Part shown: positions 11,511 through 24,196 of the stretch, in pieces | Numbering within the stretch: position 1 is the stretch's first letter | How the letters are laid out: every line of letters begins with the position of its first letter | DNA from: Paramacrobiotus metropolitanus | Taxonomy: Eukaryota; Tardigrada; Eutardigrada; Parachela; Macrobiotidae | NCBI RefSeq assembly: GCF_019649055.1 | Contig: NW_026570265.1 | Location: 930,001-994,000 of the forward strand | DNA length: 64,000 nucleotides | Reading direction: 5' to 3' | Made by a program: the position numbers and the translations under genes | Notes under the pieces: model-generated | Told to the model about the DNA's origin: nothing | Database searches by the model: none | Seen by the model: only the letters and a program-made list of their open reading frames with translations

Positions 11511-14500
11511 ATGCTTTCCAGAATATTTTGCGCCGTAATACTGACTTGGACAGCAGTTTCTGGACAAGACCAATACGAACGCTCTCTCCAGGTTCCAGTC
11601 GGCAACGGAATATTTGAGGTACGTACTGTTGTATCTCTTATGCTTTCGAAAAAATGCTCCACAAGTGCTGCGTATATTGACCATTGCTACCATGTATGTC
11701 ACACTATGTTTTTATAAATACAATTCTTCGATCTCCACAATTCACATCCATTAGGTGAAATGGAATGTGACGACCAATGACATTAATTTCGAATTTGCCG
11801 CTCCTACAACGGGCTGGATAGGATTAGGATTTGGTTCGCGTATTAGCCCGAATTTGGACGATGTAGAATCTTTCAAGAATGCCGACATTTATATTGCTTG
11901 GCTTAGAACCGCCAATCCGCCTGAACAGCATTTCTATGTAAGCGAAACTTAGAAATATCTTTTCTGCAAAGTACAAGTTACGGTACAACGCAAATACATC
12001 CCTTTTAGTGCTTTTATAGCAGCCACCGCTTTAGTACTACTTATAGTACGTACGGTTACCTAATAAAGTAGCCCTTTTACGACAGATAAGTTATGATGAC
12101 CCTTAGAAATATTGTATATATAACTGGCGTTTTCTCATGGGCTGATGTTACGTGCTTTATAATTTAGGACTCAAATATTCAGCAGTACATACAAAACCAA
12201 GGTTTTTTGGTCGCAAAAGACACGATTCCAAACGTGGATAGATCGGATGTCAGGACAGAACAGCGCAATGGCATCACATACACCGTTGCTCGTTTTCAGC
12301 GTAAATTAAGCACCTGTGACCTTCTCCAGGACTATGCTATTAACGTAAGGGTAAAATGTAATCGAAAAATAGTGCATGCGATGCATTTTAATAATCGAAA
12401 TGCATTTTTTATTGCTAGAATAGCTGAATTTAATTAGTCGCTGTTATCATAAAGGTGAAAACATGCAGTACCGCCTACAAGTGGGTATGTTTGATCGCTA
12501 CAGGGAAGTACAATCAGCTTAATTTTGGCTTTCGGAACGGTGACACCATCAAGCGCTTTAGAACCAGTTCCCGTCTTCCTTAATCTACAACAACCACGAG
12601 GACTCACCGTTCAACCCTACTTGTTGCTAGACCGTAAATTTGGACGGATCCCGTCAACGACAACTACAACCAACCCCGATGCGCTTCAACCATGGCGTCT
12701 CCCAATTCCCGCGGTGAGCAAATGCATGTGCTATAGCTAGGACCAAATTATATAATATACGGTCTACTTATATTTTGCGCACATCTGCTGAGTATTCTCA
12801 CGTTCACAACGTTCCAGATAACACTGGCTATATTTTATTCTAACAGATACAACCAGGTCTTGATACTTTATGGCCTACCAATACAAACGTCAACAATCTT
12901 GCCAGTACACTCCAAAATGCTTGTCAGTTTAGCTCGGCTGACCTCCCAGAAAATCAGCAAAGCATTGTACAGGTATGCATTATTAGTACCGGCTGACATG
13001 TTAAGTCGTTTGCGCTGTTAATTAGTGACATGTGAATTAAGCAACAGTTGTGGAAATTTCGTACTTTCAGCACCGCATTGCCTTTCGTACAAATTTAGCT
13101 CGCAGTTCTCACAATTTTAGTTAGGTATATTTACGGTAAAATTGTATGTAGCAGTATTGTTTGACAGGTTAAAGCCCAAGCTGATCCACGCATCCAGTCC
13201 ATAAAGCTGTATATGTGTGCTAAGAACATAACTGCCGCGCAACTGCAAGAAAAGAGCATTCAACCAAATCGGTTTGTCGACAACTGCGTACCGGAAGGCA
13301 TCTATGCGGACATAATAAAAAACTGCCGCGAAATGATTGCATCGTGGAGCAACATTGGAAGCAATGTGGTACGATGTATTCGACAAAAATAGTTAATTAT
13401 ACGAGTCGTCAGGGATAAGAACAGACGAAGTTTTTTGAATGCTTGTAGCCGAACAGTTTTCCGGATGACACCGGCTATACCATGAGTCGGGAAGAGTACG
13501 CAGGTCGATTCAGAATGCTTCAGGTGAATTTAATGGAAACCCGGGTTTGTAAGAACGAACACAGGGGAGGGATTTAATAGAAATCGTTTTGCTTTTAAAG
13601 GTCACCTACACTCCATCCGGAATCACTCCTATTGGTGCAGTTCAAAATGAGCTGCAACTCGACCTTTCCAAACGGACAGTTTCCAAAAATATTGGTTTAT
13701 TATCGGTTTCTGCGGATAACGGTGAAAAACTACTGATTCCTGGTCAAAGCCGGGAATTTCTTGTGCGAGCATTTTGCGATATTCAGTGCTCCAGAAAAGT
13801 GAGTATACATTTTCAGTAGATTAAGTTCATGAATAACGTTATCAAAAACGTTTTGCCGTAAATTTGTCAACATATGGTTAAATTTTATTTGACGTTTAGC
13901 ACATTCCTGGCGGTGGAATCACATTAACCAGCGTTCAGCATACAACAAACAGTTACGGTATTCAAATGCGCACACGACTGATTCGTGACGGAAAAGAGGT
14001 GAAAGTCATCAGCGAAGACTTTGCTCATACTTCCGCTTTCCAACCTTTCCGCGATATCGACCATGTGCAAATTCTCCCGGGTGACCGAATTCTTCTGGAA
14101 TGCACATACAATACATCACGAGTGCTTTCGGACACAACCGGTGGATACGGCAGCAACAATGAAGCATGCTCAGCAATATTCTCATATTATCCTCGAATTG
14201 CCGGCTTCCAGTTTTGTGGTTCAACACCGGAATTGCGACACATCCAAGCACTAAGAAATGTTGCCAGAGCGGGCACGAATACCGGTTCCGTGCCGATGTT
14301 AAGCCGTAGCGAAAGGTCAGCTTTAATAAATACATTTGATATAAAATTTCTAAAATATAACTTTTTGTAAACGTTCCGCTAACTTTGGCCAACATTTTTG
14401 GTCTTTGTTAATTGTTAATAACAACCAAACTGCTAGCCAGCGTTACCTACCATAGGCGTATAGAAGAATCACGTGCTTATTTATGAACACCTCTTTGTTA

Positions 14501-15100
14501 ACGCATAATTTGTGACCTTGTTGCTGTTATCGCGAATAATCATAAGCAACGTACGCATCATAATCATAATTAAAACCGATTTTTCCATAAAGTACAAATT
14601 TACTTGATTGCAGTGCGCTACTGCAGCAGTATCCAACTCCGTCTAATACAGCAGACAACGCCCCGTATGGGTCACTAGCAATGGGAACATATGGCCCGAA
14701 CACCGTTCCTGTTCTCGACCGGAATGTCGCCGCCCCCGTAAGCAGCAATCCCGATCAATGTGCGCAATCGCGAGCTCAGAACCTGTATCTGTATCATCGT
14801 CACGAGCCAGTCTGCGAGCTGGAGACACCAGAACTGTTCCGCGTTGACAGCATCGACATGCTACCGGTCCTGTCCGATCCACAATGCCCCAACGTTATGA
14901 TTCAGCGTAATATCTCTTACGTCTGGCCACTGGAGTGCTACGATATAATTTTCCGCGATGAAGTCCAGAACAAGGAGATCTGCAGGAACGTGACCGTTAC
15001 ACAGACCGGCGCATCCGAACGTAACCTCAGCCAAACACCGACTATTTTGTTGGCCATAGTCAGTATCTTGTACAAATGCGTCAGGCTAATTGCGTCCTGA
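11511..15100 (+). CDS. DOMON / copper type II monooxygenase-like protein (DBH/MOXD1 relative), predicted catalytically inactive
   Basis: Ten exons join in phase (11511-11618, 11755-11937, 12168-12344, 12504-12713, 12847-12972, 13168-13368, 13449-13523, 13601-13798, 13900-14315, 14614-15100) for 726 residues. There is a signal peptide (MLSRIFCAVILTWTAVSG), a DOMON domain (TGWIGLGFGS; later LSTCDLLQDYAI, matching the DBH STCD region), the two copper monooxygenase halves, and a C-terminal extension ending in a hydrophobic segment that might be a membrane or GPI anchor signal. The cysteine framework of DBH and PHM is kept (LYMC, DNC, FCDIQC, LECTYN, EAC, QFC). The copper ligands are mostly gone: the HHM position reads IQSI, the VHY position reads VTY, HTH reads HTT, and the methionine before the last cysteine is alanine. 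By family knowledge, DBH/TBH enzymes hydroxylate dopamine or tyramine. This protein should not, and a binding or structural role outside the cell is my inference. Confidence 0.85.
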
Positions 15101-15532
15101 GTTTCACAAAACTATGATTTTTCTTTCTTTAGAAATTTATCGTTTTGACCGTTTTCGCTTGTTTATAGTCAAATTAAAGCATTAAGAAGTGGTACGAATG
15201 TTCGTGTTTGTACGGGTGATGAAAAGAGCCAGAACTCAAAATTATTCATTAGGCATGGAAAAATGCGACAACGCAACAGTGTGAAAGTCGCATATTTTAT
15301 TATGAATTGCAAACAGCTTAATGAAGATCACTGCAATACCGCTTACAGCAGCTTTATACAGACGCATTCGATGTTCGTCAAATAAAAATTCAAATAAAAA
15401 CTTGAAGTACAAATACAAAATAATCCAGCGCGTAGTACGGTTTAGAAACAATAAAACGCATTCGTCTTTCATCACTGGGTTAAAAACGGTAGCCTTCCTA
15501 TCCAGAAAATTACTAAACGACACACAGAACGC

Positions 15533-18500
15533 TCAATCCGTGAGAGTAAGATCTTCGAAAAATCGTCCGGGGCCAGAAAGTTCCGAAATCTCCGTCTGAA
15601 TCTGAAAACAAAATGATATCTATCACAACAGACATTTATCGTGCATTCCGTGACAATTAAAGTACCTTTCTTAATTTCAACTGCAATTCGGCATCCATTG
15701 TCCTCCTAAACTTCCTTAGCCGGTCCCGCTCCTCCTTTGGTTTACTTAAATCAACAACAGTTTTAGCCAACAGCATCCGTTTCTCCGTTTCCAGTTCCAT
15801 CTGTTGGCGTTTCAGCTTATTCAGACGCTCGGTAAAAGGATCTCGAACTGCTCGCGACGGGAGTTTGAGCGGTGGAAGTAATTGATCCAAATCCCGTTTA
15901 ATTTGCTGTCCTTTAAGATTGATAATTTCCGCCCTCAAGGAAGAATTAATTTGACGCAGTACATCGATCTGCCCATCCGATGGATAACCACTCGTACTAA
16001 CTCCGCCGGGTGTTTTACGAGGCGATATCTCAAGGAAGCGTTTGCTGGTCTGTTTCAACTTTTCGTCCATTTGTTTCTTATCCGCTTCTGACTGTTCCAG
16101 TTGAATACGCAGATGAGCGGTTTCCGTGTCGTACTCGTTCTGTACCTTGTGCAGTTTACTGGTCAGGTCGAGAATTTGCACCTGCAACTTGGACAATTTT
16201 TCTTCTTCCGTTTTTGATGCAGTTTCCAGTTTTCGCTCGGTCATATCACGGCGCAGGCGGTATTCGCTGATTTCCTCCACTTTCGATCGCAAATCTGACA
16301 ATTAAAACGTCAAAGCTGACATAAACTAAGAGATGCACCTGTACCTATATACACCCGATTAATAAAACAATTGCGCCTGTATGATACGCACTGTATTTAA
16401 TGCGTCCATTCGATTGTTAAAAGTTTCTTAGTTCAACTCTACCCCATAATAATCAATGAAAAATACACAAGTAAACACCCATGCCGAAAACCAATGCCTG
16501 ATCAAATTTGTGCAGCATAATTTACAAAAGCACTCACTTTTCTTAAGTTCGATGATCTCCTCATCCTTTGTAGCTAATCTGCTCTTCAGTGCTTCCGCAT
16601 CGGCTAGCGCCTTCTTCAACGTTTCCGCACGAACCTTTAGTGGATGTTTAGGCATCTCCGGAAGTTTAACACCACCCCGATGCCACTCTCCGTCGTTGAT
16701 TTCTTTAAAAAACTGTTGCAGCGTTCCAGTGGTTTCCTCCATGAAGTTCAACATAGTCTGTTGTGGTGACGTTGTGGTGGTCTTATAAAATCCTGTCTGT
16801 GCCCGGAATGATCCTTTATCATTTTCCGCGTACAGAATCCGCTTCAAGTGCTCATTATCCAACGGTGGTTTATCACTGGCGTGAACCGCGCTCTGCGTGT
16901 TGACGGTCTGATACCACAAATAACACAGTGCCACACATCGGTGCAGATTGTTCACTATATCTTTCAGCTGCGCATCGACAGTTTCCGAAAGCATCACTGC
17001 GCGCAGTTCATTGTCGGTGTCCAGTGGTCGCTTCACCTTGCGCACAATATCTGTTACAATTTCGGATTTATTAGCAAATTCCATAAACAATTTGGAAAAT
17101 TCTGGAGCCGTATCGCCCGCCAACAACTTCAGCCCCAGCGCGCTGGCTGCAATCGATTTCATCCCGAAAGCAATAATATCCATGACATCTTTCATTTTAT
17201 CCATACTGCTGCGAGCACTGGCTTCCACCGCATTCAACCGTTCTAAAATATCGTCCATATCTTTGGTTGAGGTCTCCAGGTATTCGAGACTGATCGTGTC
17301 ATCCAAGCGACTCTGGCGCAACTGATCGATATAGTACTGGATGGCTTTCTCTGGACGCTCCACCCGGCCTTCTAAATCATTTAACATACCGAAAACTTCG
17401 GCCGGAGCGGTGCGAATCGCATAGTCGATATCTCGGTCATTCGCCTCTAGAATCTTTAGCAGGAAATTAAAATACGACGCATAGGCGACTTCATCCCGAC
17501 GATGAGCATCAAAGCTTTGAACAGCAGATAAATCGACAGCAGTCGGAACTTCAAATTTCATTTGTACTTCTTCTTCAATCAAACGCAGTTTCAAACCAAT
17601 CAGTTCCGGTAAAACACAGATACGGATAAAACTGTCTTCACGGCTGATGGCGAATATGTCAGGCATGAACAACATTAAATAGGCTTGCTCCTGCTGCAGC
17701 ATCTTCTCTTTGATCATCAGGATTTTCCTATCCACTCGTTCGGCATTAACTTTGTCGTCCTGGATTTTCAGGCGGAAATCGACCGATGCCGGCACCACAG
17801 CAGCTTGGGTTGGTGTGTTAGCACTCAGTTGCAGTTGCTCGCGCATACGATTGTTTTCTTCCTGCAGCTGTTTCGTCAAATCACGGAATTTATGCACCGT
17901 CTGGCTGGTATCATTCAAATTCTGTTGCAGCTCCACTAATCGCAATTTCAGAATTGAACTTTCGGATCGAGCCATATCCAACTGCTCGTGGGTGTGCCGC
18001 TCATCACTTCGTGATAGCTCAATCAGCTCATTATTCATAGCCATTATCTCCTCGTAATCCTTCACCGTATCCCGTAGTTCTTCGATTTTGTCTTCCAGAT
18101 CTAATTTTTGGTTAGCTAAACGCTCAACCATCTCTTCCGCACCCAAAGCAGCATCAACCTACAAATACAGTCAGTACCAAGCTAATCACTCATTCGGCAG
18201 TTGTATGTAATACACATTTCAAGAATTATATAGCTTAAAGTCCAATAAAGCAAACAGCGCAAATGGCAGACAGGTCGACTGAAAGCATCAATTTTTACGG
18301 CAATGGCCCAATTACGTTTACCTGCTCACGAAGATTCACTAGAAGTTCTTCATTAGTAGCAATTTCCCTCTGGTGTCTTTCGACCGAAACAGTAAGGGCA
18401 TCGTTTCGTTCCTCCGCTGCCTTCAAATCCTTTTCCAACCGTTGCACGTCATATTTTTTTCCATCCAGCAAATCTCGAAGCTTGTAAAGGGCTTCTGTTA

Positions 18501-20268
18501 AATCCTGTTTTTGCTTCTCTAGCTGCACAACTTTCATGTTCGTGGACGCTTCTCCATGCCCTCCCTCAGATACCTGATGCTGTAACATCTCCAAATCCAG
18601 ACATTTATCCTCGTATTTCATTTTGAGATCCTCTAATTCCCGTTCCATCTGTTCTCGTTTTTCTTCCGCCATCTCGCGATCAAGGGTCAACATCTCAATG
18701 TTTTCGTGAAGCTCAGTCAGATCCTCCTGGGTGGACGCCGCTTCTTTGACCTCACGAATTTCTTTCTGAGCAGCGAGCAACTGTTTCTGCAGCTCACCAT
18801 GAGCTTCTGCCATTTTTTGCTTGTTGATCTCGAGATGCTCGATTTGAAGACGTAGTTTGTTGTTCTCCGACTCATAGTCCCGTTTTAATCTGTGAATATC
18901 AACCGCGATCTCTTTTGGTTCAGGGCGTGCGGCTTCCGTCTCGCTAACCGTCGAAGCGTCGATTGAAGTTTCAGTTTTCAAGGATCCTTTGCGTTCTGTC
19001 GCTGTGACTGGTTGGGAGATCTCTCTGGAAGAGAGAGGAGCTTCCTTGGGGAGATCATTCTTGGCTGGCGAACTCGGCTGCTCTAACGGTGGCGAAGAAT
19101 CAACTGCGGCGACGGCAGAGGCTAGTACAGGGGCAAAGGTCGGAAGTTTTTTGCTGCCTAAACAAATTAAAAAAAGATAAATGCACTACATTTTAAATAA
19201 TGTTATCCAACATATGTTTTCAATGCATGTGGTGTTTTCTATTGTAATTTCTATCGCTTCACCGCTTAAAGCAGACGTCCAATAAAACAAGGTGAAAGAG
19301 TGGGAAATTTCTTACAGCTTATTTTAAGAAACTTTAAGAAACCAAAATTTACTGTAGCATAACTTTCCGTACACCAGACTCTGTGGTGCAAGTTATCTCG
19401 CGGCTACAGTAATGGTTTGACCGAAACTAATCAGCGAAAGCTTGAATTTATCAAGCAAATTTGACAATTTCATATTGTACAATTTCTACTACAGCTTCAT
19501 AAAAAATAGTTTTTGGCAAGGATAATATTGATTTTCGTATGTATCACAATTCTGCCAACCTCACGGATGCAGTTCACGATGCACCTACTCGACTCGGTTG
19601 CGGAAACGGAGGAAAGACCAGAAGGGATAGATGCGGAAGGACGCGGCGCTTTCAATCCAGGCGCAGGCACTCTGGAGGCGCTCTGGGACGGCGCAGGCAG
19701 TGCACCTTTCGCAGCAGATCCCTTAACACTCGGTCTGGCGGCAGTCTTATCCGTTTTTGTCGTATGGGCTTCGGACGGCGTTGAGCCTCCAGACTTCTCA
19801 GTCAAACTCTGCAGTGATGTTGTGGAGCCAGTCAATGAGGTGGCCGAAGATCCTCTTCGTTCGCTCGTCAACGCAAATACCTGCCCGAAAACGTACAATA
19901 TTTCTAAACTCAAGCGATATTGTACAATACATGCAATCGTAACGCACTGTTTTGCCCGTCATTTGGTTGTATGAATTTCTATGAACTTACTGTTCGACGT
20001 CTTCGTATCTGTTAAACAACTTACGCCTCACCTGACTTTCGCGGACGAACGTTCCACAGTTTTCCTCGCATTCAAAATATTTCACGTCCTTAACCGTGCC
20101 ATTATTTTTCCCTTTCGGTTCACGAAGCATGACACCCATCCAGATGCCCGACGCAAATTTAGTTTCCCCGATAAAGGCGATCTTCCCTTCACAATCTTTA
20201 CCTTCCACTCGTACCAGATCGCCAACTTGCCACTGAGATGTTGGTGGGGTCCGTGGCGATGCCGCCAT
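15533..20268 (-). CDS. DCTN1: Dynactin subunit 1 (p150-Glued)
   Basis: Six exons: about 19991-20268, 19589 to about 19903, 18322-19157, 16538-18158, 15666-16294 and 15533-15601, giving about 1,240 residues, close to the usual 1,250-1,300. The first exon encodes a CAP-Gly domain (GDLVRVEG; GIWMGVML; GKNNGTV; YFECEENCGTFVRESQV), which binds microtubule plus ends and EB proteins. A Ser/Pro/basic linker follows, then a long coiled coil (CC1), the highly conserved VDAALGAEEMVERL, the globular inter-coil region, a second coiled coil (CC2), and a short C-terminus. p150-Glued tethers dynein to cargo and microtubules. The gene runs tail to tail with the monooxygenase-like gene, with about 430 bases between stop codons. 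The acceptor of the second exon is ambiguous: the best-looking sites do not match the phase of the strong GTAAGT donor of exon 1, so its first few codons are uncertain. Confidence 0.95.
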
Positions 20269-20629
20269 TTTTTAGGAGTGCAATACAGCAGTTAACAAAA
20301 ATAACATAGCGTTGCAGATATTATGCTGTAAGTATAAGTGGATAATTAATCGTTCGAGATTTTTCGGAATAAATTAATAAAAATTGAAAGATAGAAACGT
20401 TGTTTTGACAATTGGCATCAAGCTGATTCAAGCAGGAAAAGATAACAGCAATGAAACTGCGCATGTAAGTAAGTACGCTACAGCGTACGCGTACTGGCAG
20501 GCTTCCAGAGTGTATACTCGTAATTCGTATCTATGTATCTATACAAGGTAGCCTCGCGCATCCGCGCTCGGCACTTAAGTACTGGATAGTATTGGCTTTA
20601 TTTTGGAAAGGTCACTTTAAATATTAAAA
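20269..20629. other. Upstream flank of dynactin gene
   Basis: About 360 bases, AT-rich, no reading frame of note. It should hold the dynactin promoter, but no clear element is recognised. Confidence 0.5.
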
Positions 20630-21160
20630 ATCTAGCGTTCTGACGGTCTAACGTTCTTAATTTTTCACGTTATGACGTTCTGATATTTTGACGTTCTGAA
20701 TTTCTGGCGTTCTTAATTTTTACGTTCTGGCGTTATGATATTTTCACGTTCTGAAGTTATGATTTTCTGACGTTTTGGGTGCAATTGGGTTTTGATGATG
20801 CAATTGGGTTTTGATGTTCTGACGTTAGGACGTTCTGAATTTCTGACGTTTTGATGTTCTGACGTTCTTAGTTTTTCACGTTCTGACCTTCTGATATTCT
20901 GACGTTTTGATGTTCTGACGTTAGGACGTTCTGAATTTCTGACGTTTTGATGTTCTGACGTTCTTAATTTTTCACGTTCTGACCTTCTGATATTCTGACG
21001 TTTTGATGCTCTGACGTTAGGACGTTCTGAATTTTTGACGTTTTGATGTTCTGACGTTCCGACGTTCTTAATTTTTCACGCTCTGACCTTCTGATATTCT
21101 GACGTTTTGATTTTCTGACGTTAGGACGTTCTGAATTTCTGACGTTTTGATGTTCTGACC
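20630..21160. repeat. Layered minisatellite (10-11 base core, about 96-base higher-order unit)
   Basis: The stretch is built from variants of a 10-11 base core, GACGTTCTGA (also GACGTTTTGAT, CACGTTCTGA, GACCTTCTGAT). A marker variant, GACGTTAGGACGTTCTGAAT, recurs at 20821, 20917, 21013 and 21117, so a block of about nine cores is itself repeated every 96, 96 and 104 bases. The reading frames in it are by-products of the repeat. It lies in the upstream flank of the dynactin gene. Confidence 0.9.
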
Positions 21161-21704
21161 GATACTGTATATGCGGCATAAGGGGCGCTGTAATTACCTT
21201 TTATTATTAACCTTAATACTTAATTTACTAATTATCATCTATATTAAAAAGCAAGTATTTATGTATTCGCTCCAGTCTCCGTGGTTACAGTTATTATGTT
21301 AAGTACTTTTTATTGAGGTGCAGTGAATACTTCTTCGAATGCTCTTTACGTTTTCTATACTTCAGACCTGGTGAAACCATCTTTTGACCACTGGTTATTA
21401 AAAAAAAACAAAAATCTATTGGCACACCTATGGAAAATATGGAATTTTTTAAGACCAAGCTGGACCTATAAAAACGGCGCATAAATACGCTTTGGTCGGT
21501 AAGCTTGTCTTTATATAAATATATATGAATATAAAGATATAACGATAAATATTATATAGATATAACTACTTTGTAGCACGATACTACGAGTATGTACTGC
21601 AGGGATGATTGTAGACTTGTACTGTAGTGTGTAATGCAAATGTGACATACAGTACCTGTACAGTGTTCTGTGAGAGCATAGTATTGTGAGAGCTCTCACT
21701 GTAC

Positions 21705-22391
21705 GAGAGCATAGTATTACCGTGCAGACGGATCGTTTGTGGCAATTTTTATCGTAAATTTACGTGAACAGCACCGCTGACATAACATACCGAGGCGGTG
21801 AGCATGCGACGGGCAGTGCTGGCAGTACTTTGTTCAGTGTGACTGCTGCTAAATTACGTGCAAATTTTAAATATTCAAAAATGTTCAACTTTGTTTATTC
21901 TTAAGCCAAAATTGTATCCATAGGCTTAAAAAATACATAATAATATATACCTTTTGGCAGCATGGATGTAGTTTTTTTATTTTGATTACAAAGTAATGAT
22001 ATGACTCTCCGCAGTTAACATAGTCTTCTATGGGAAAATGCATAAATCCAGCACCAGGTTTGCCATAGACGAGTATGTTAAATTCTTACGGTCATAACAA
22101 TGCTTTGGCACACAAGCACAAAAATACATTCTGACAACCAAAAAGTATGTGTTATTACGTATTTTTTAAGCCTATGGATACAATTTTGGCTTAAGAATAA
22201 ACAAAGTTGAACATTTTTGAATATTTAAAATTTGCACGTAATTTAGCAGCAGGGCACACTGAACAAAGGACTGCCAACACTGCCCGTCGCATGCTCACCG
22301 CCTCGGTATGTTATGTCAGCGGTGCTGTTCACGTAAATTTACGATAAAAATTGCCACAAACGATCCGTCTGCACGGTAATACTATGCTCTC
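21705..22391. mobile_element. Foldback / MITE-like element with about 250-base terminal inverted repeats
   Basis: The left arm (21705 to about 21957) starts GAGAGCATAGTATTACCGTG and returns, inverted and almost identical, as the right arm (about 22139-22391), which ends with the complement of that start. The roughly 180-base centre has no reading frame, so the element is non-autonomous and needs a transposase from elsewhere. The arms differ by only a few bases or small gaps, suggesting a recent copy. No clear target-site duplication is seen. A fragment of the same terminus lies just to the left (21676-21704), and a mini copy is found at 32863-32931. The superfamily is not known. Confidence 0.85.
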
Positions 22392-22521
22392 GCCCAGCAT
22401 TCTTTTCTGTCTTGTTTAGTTTGCACATGTCCTGATACGTAATTCCTTATCGTAACTGTGCGAAAAATACAGCGGTACTTCTAAAACTGCGCGTTTCTAT
22501 TTGGATACCGATCGGTTGAAA

Positions 22522-23899
22522 ATGCTTTCACAAACTGTTCTGAAACGTTTAACTCAGGTTTGTCGCCATCGAAGTTAAGAGAACGATGCAGTTACTTCGG
22601 TACTCTGGCGATCTGATCCTCCTTGCGTTTCTTACTGTGCCTGATGTTTCCAGGAACTTCGGGTTTCCTGTCTTCTGGAGAGAGTTTTCGGCAATCAGCA
22701 CCGTTTTGCGTAAGTGATTTTTATAAACAGCTTTAGAGTTTATGATTTCGTAGTTTAAAGGTTTCTGAAAGCCAGTTTCAGCTACTCAGTTCTCAACGCT
22801 TCGCAACGCAACAATTAACATTTCAGTTTTTTGTCTTTCTTTTTTGTACTCTTTCTCTCTAGTCTGTTCAGGTTTTGTTGCTTTCAGCTCCACCAAGGAT
22901 AGCGGACCTGTCAAAGGTGCCGTCGTGGGAATTGACTTGGGAACGACCAACTCCAGCGTGGCCATAGTGGAGGGCAAACAGCCCAAAGTGTTGGAGAACG
23001 CTAAATGGGTAAGGCCAAGCGCTGTAGATACTGCGAATCTTACTATTAACAGTAGTCCAATAAATTTTCGGTCTTTCACTTTTTTATCTCAAACCTTAAA
23101 CAAGAAAAAATCTTTATATTGAGGGCTTCAAAAATAATTTTTCGCCGTTATTTGTTTCAGAGATTTTTGTCACGCCAGTCACAGCACTCAGCTGCATTGA
23201 AAACTCTTATTTACGCACAAGAGCAACTACTTGTTGCGAAACGGCAGTTGCGGAGAGATCTGCAGGAACAACTGCAGTCCAAGAAAACGCAACTGTTGTA
23301 TGATTCCGATCTCCTAAACATTCGAGGAATAATTGAAGAAGCTAAGAAATCGCTCGATTTACGCTGTCCAGAAGATCGTAAACATTTGTTGACGAAAGAC
23401 AAAGACGTAAGTAGTCTTAAGTATGTACGTGCTGGGATCTGTTGTCTAAAAAACTTCTGGTCTAGTGATTGCACAGAATCACGTTTTCCTGATCGTTGCG
23501 CAGGTTGCTAGAAAAATGTTTGTTTGTGTCTTCATTCAGACGAATATGAAAGTTGCCTGGGAAGCATTCGCAGAGATCCACAAGCATTTGTTTCTATCGA
23601 TCCGTCTAGATGGGAAGCAAGTGATTAGCGAGGAGATTCGGTTGCGGATGGGCGAAATTATATCAACCATCTGGACAAGGGCAGACCCGAAGAATCCCAG
23701 TGATGATCGCTTTTGGATAGTGCGTGCACGTTGGAGTACTGACGAGTACCGTGTGGTGATCTGCCTCTGTATATTGCTTGGCATTCAGTTTGCTGTCCTT
23801 AGCAATGGAGAGATCAGATTGTCGCATGTTAGCGTCAGCGATGGGGGTGAAGATTTGGTCTATACTAGACCGATTGACAGTTTGGCAGATTTAATTTAA
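22522..23899 (+). CDS. Chimeric mitochondrial protein: mortalin (mtHsp70) N-terminus fused to an unknown module
   Basis: Five exons join in perfect phase: 22522-22557, 22654-22709, 22888-23008, 23161-23406 and 23540-23899, giving 272 residues. The first 31 residues ([12 protein letters not shown], then basic and hydrophobic residues) look like a mitochondrial targeting peptide. Next come about 40 residues typical of mitochondrial Hsp70: [20 protein letters not shown] and KQPKVLENA. The Hsp70 part then stops at a normal splice donor. Exon 4 encodes a charged, probably coiled-coil segment ([17 protein letters not shown]). Exon 5 encodes a module I do not recognise ([25 protein letters not shown], a hydrophobic [16 protein letters not shown]). 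The same two exons follow a longer Hsp70 part in the inverted copy at 29.0-32.8 kb. No chaperone activity is expected, because nearly all of the ATPase domain and the whole substrate-binding domain are missing. Confidence 0.6.
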
Positions 23900-24196
23900 A
23901 ACTTAATTATTCGTAATGTGGTTTTCAGAATAGTTCTTTACCTTGACGTAGGTGGACATTAAATCTGTTGACAGCGATCATTGTGGTTGTACAACTGCTG
24001 AAATCTTGATTTTTGAAGTCACTCAAGTCAGTACTATATATCAATGCATATATATACAGTACTGTAACAGTTTATTCAATATCAGACAACCAAAAGGTAG
24101 AAGTGTAACAACAGAGAAATAACTACAAACAGCGAATTGTCTATCCTTATCGTAACACTTTTTTACCTTCCATATTAAGGTAAAAGTAAAAACTAC
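23900..24196. other. No feature recognised
   Basis: About 300 AT-rich bases downstream of the chimera; probably its 3' untranslated region. Confidence 0.4.

Noticed and set aside
20964-21179. 71-codon frame rich in S-E-R-Q-N repeats
   Set aside because: It is only the translation of the minisatellite.
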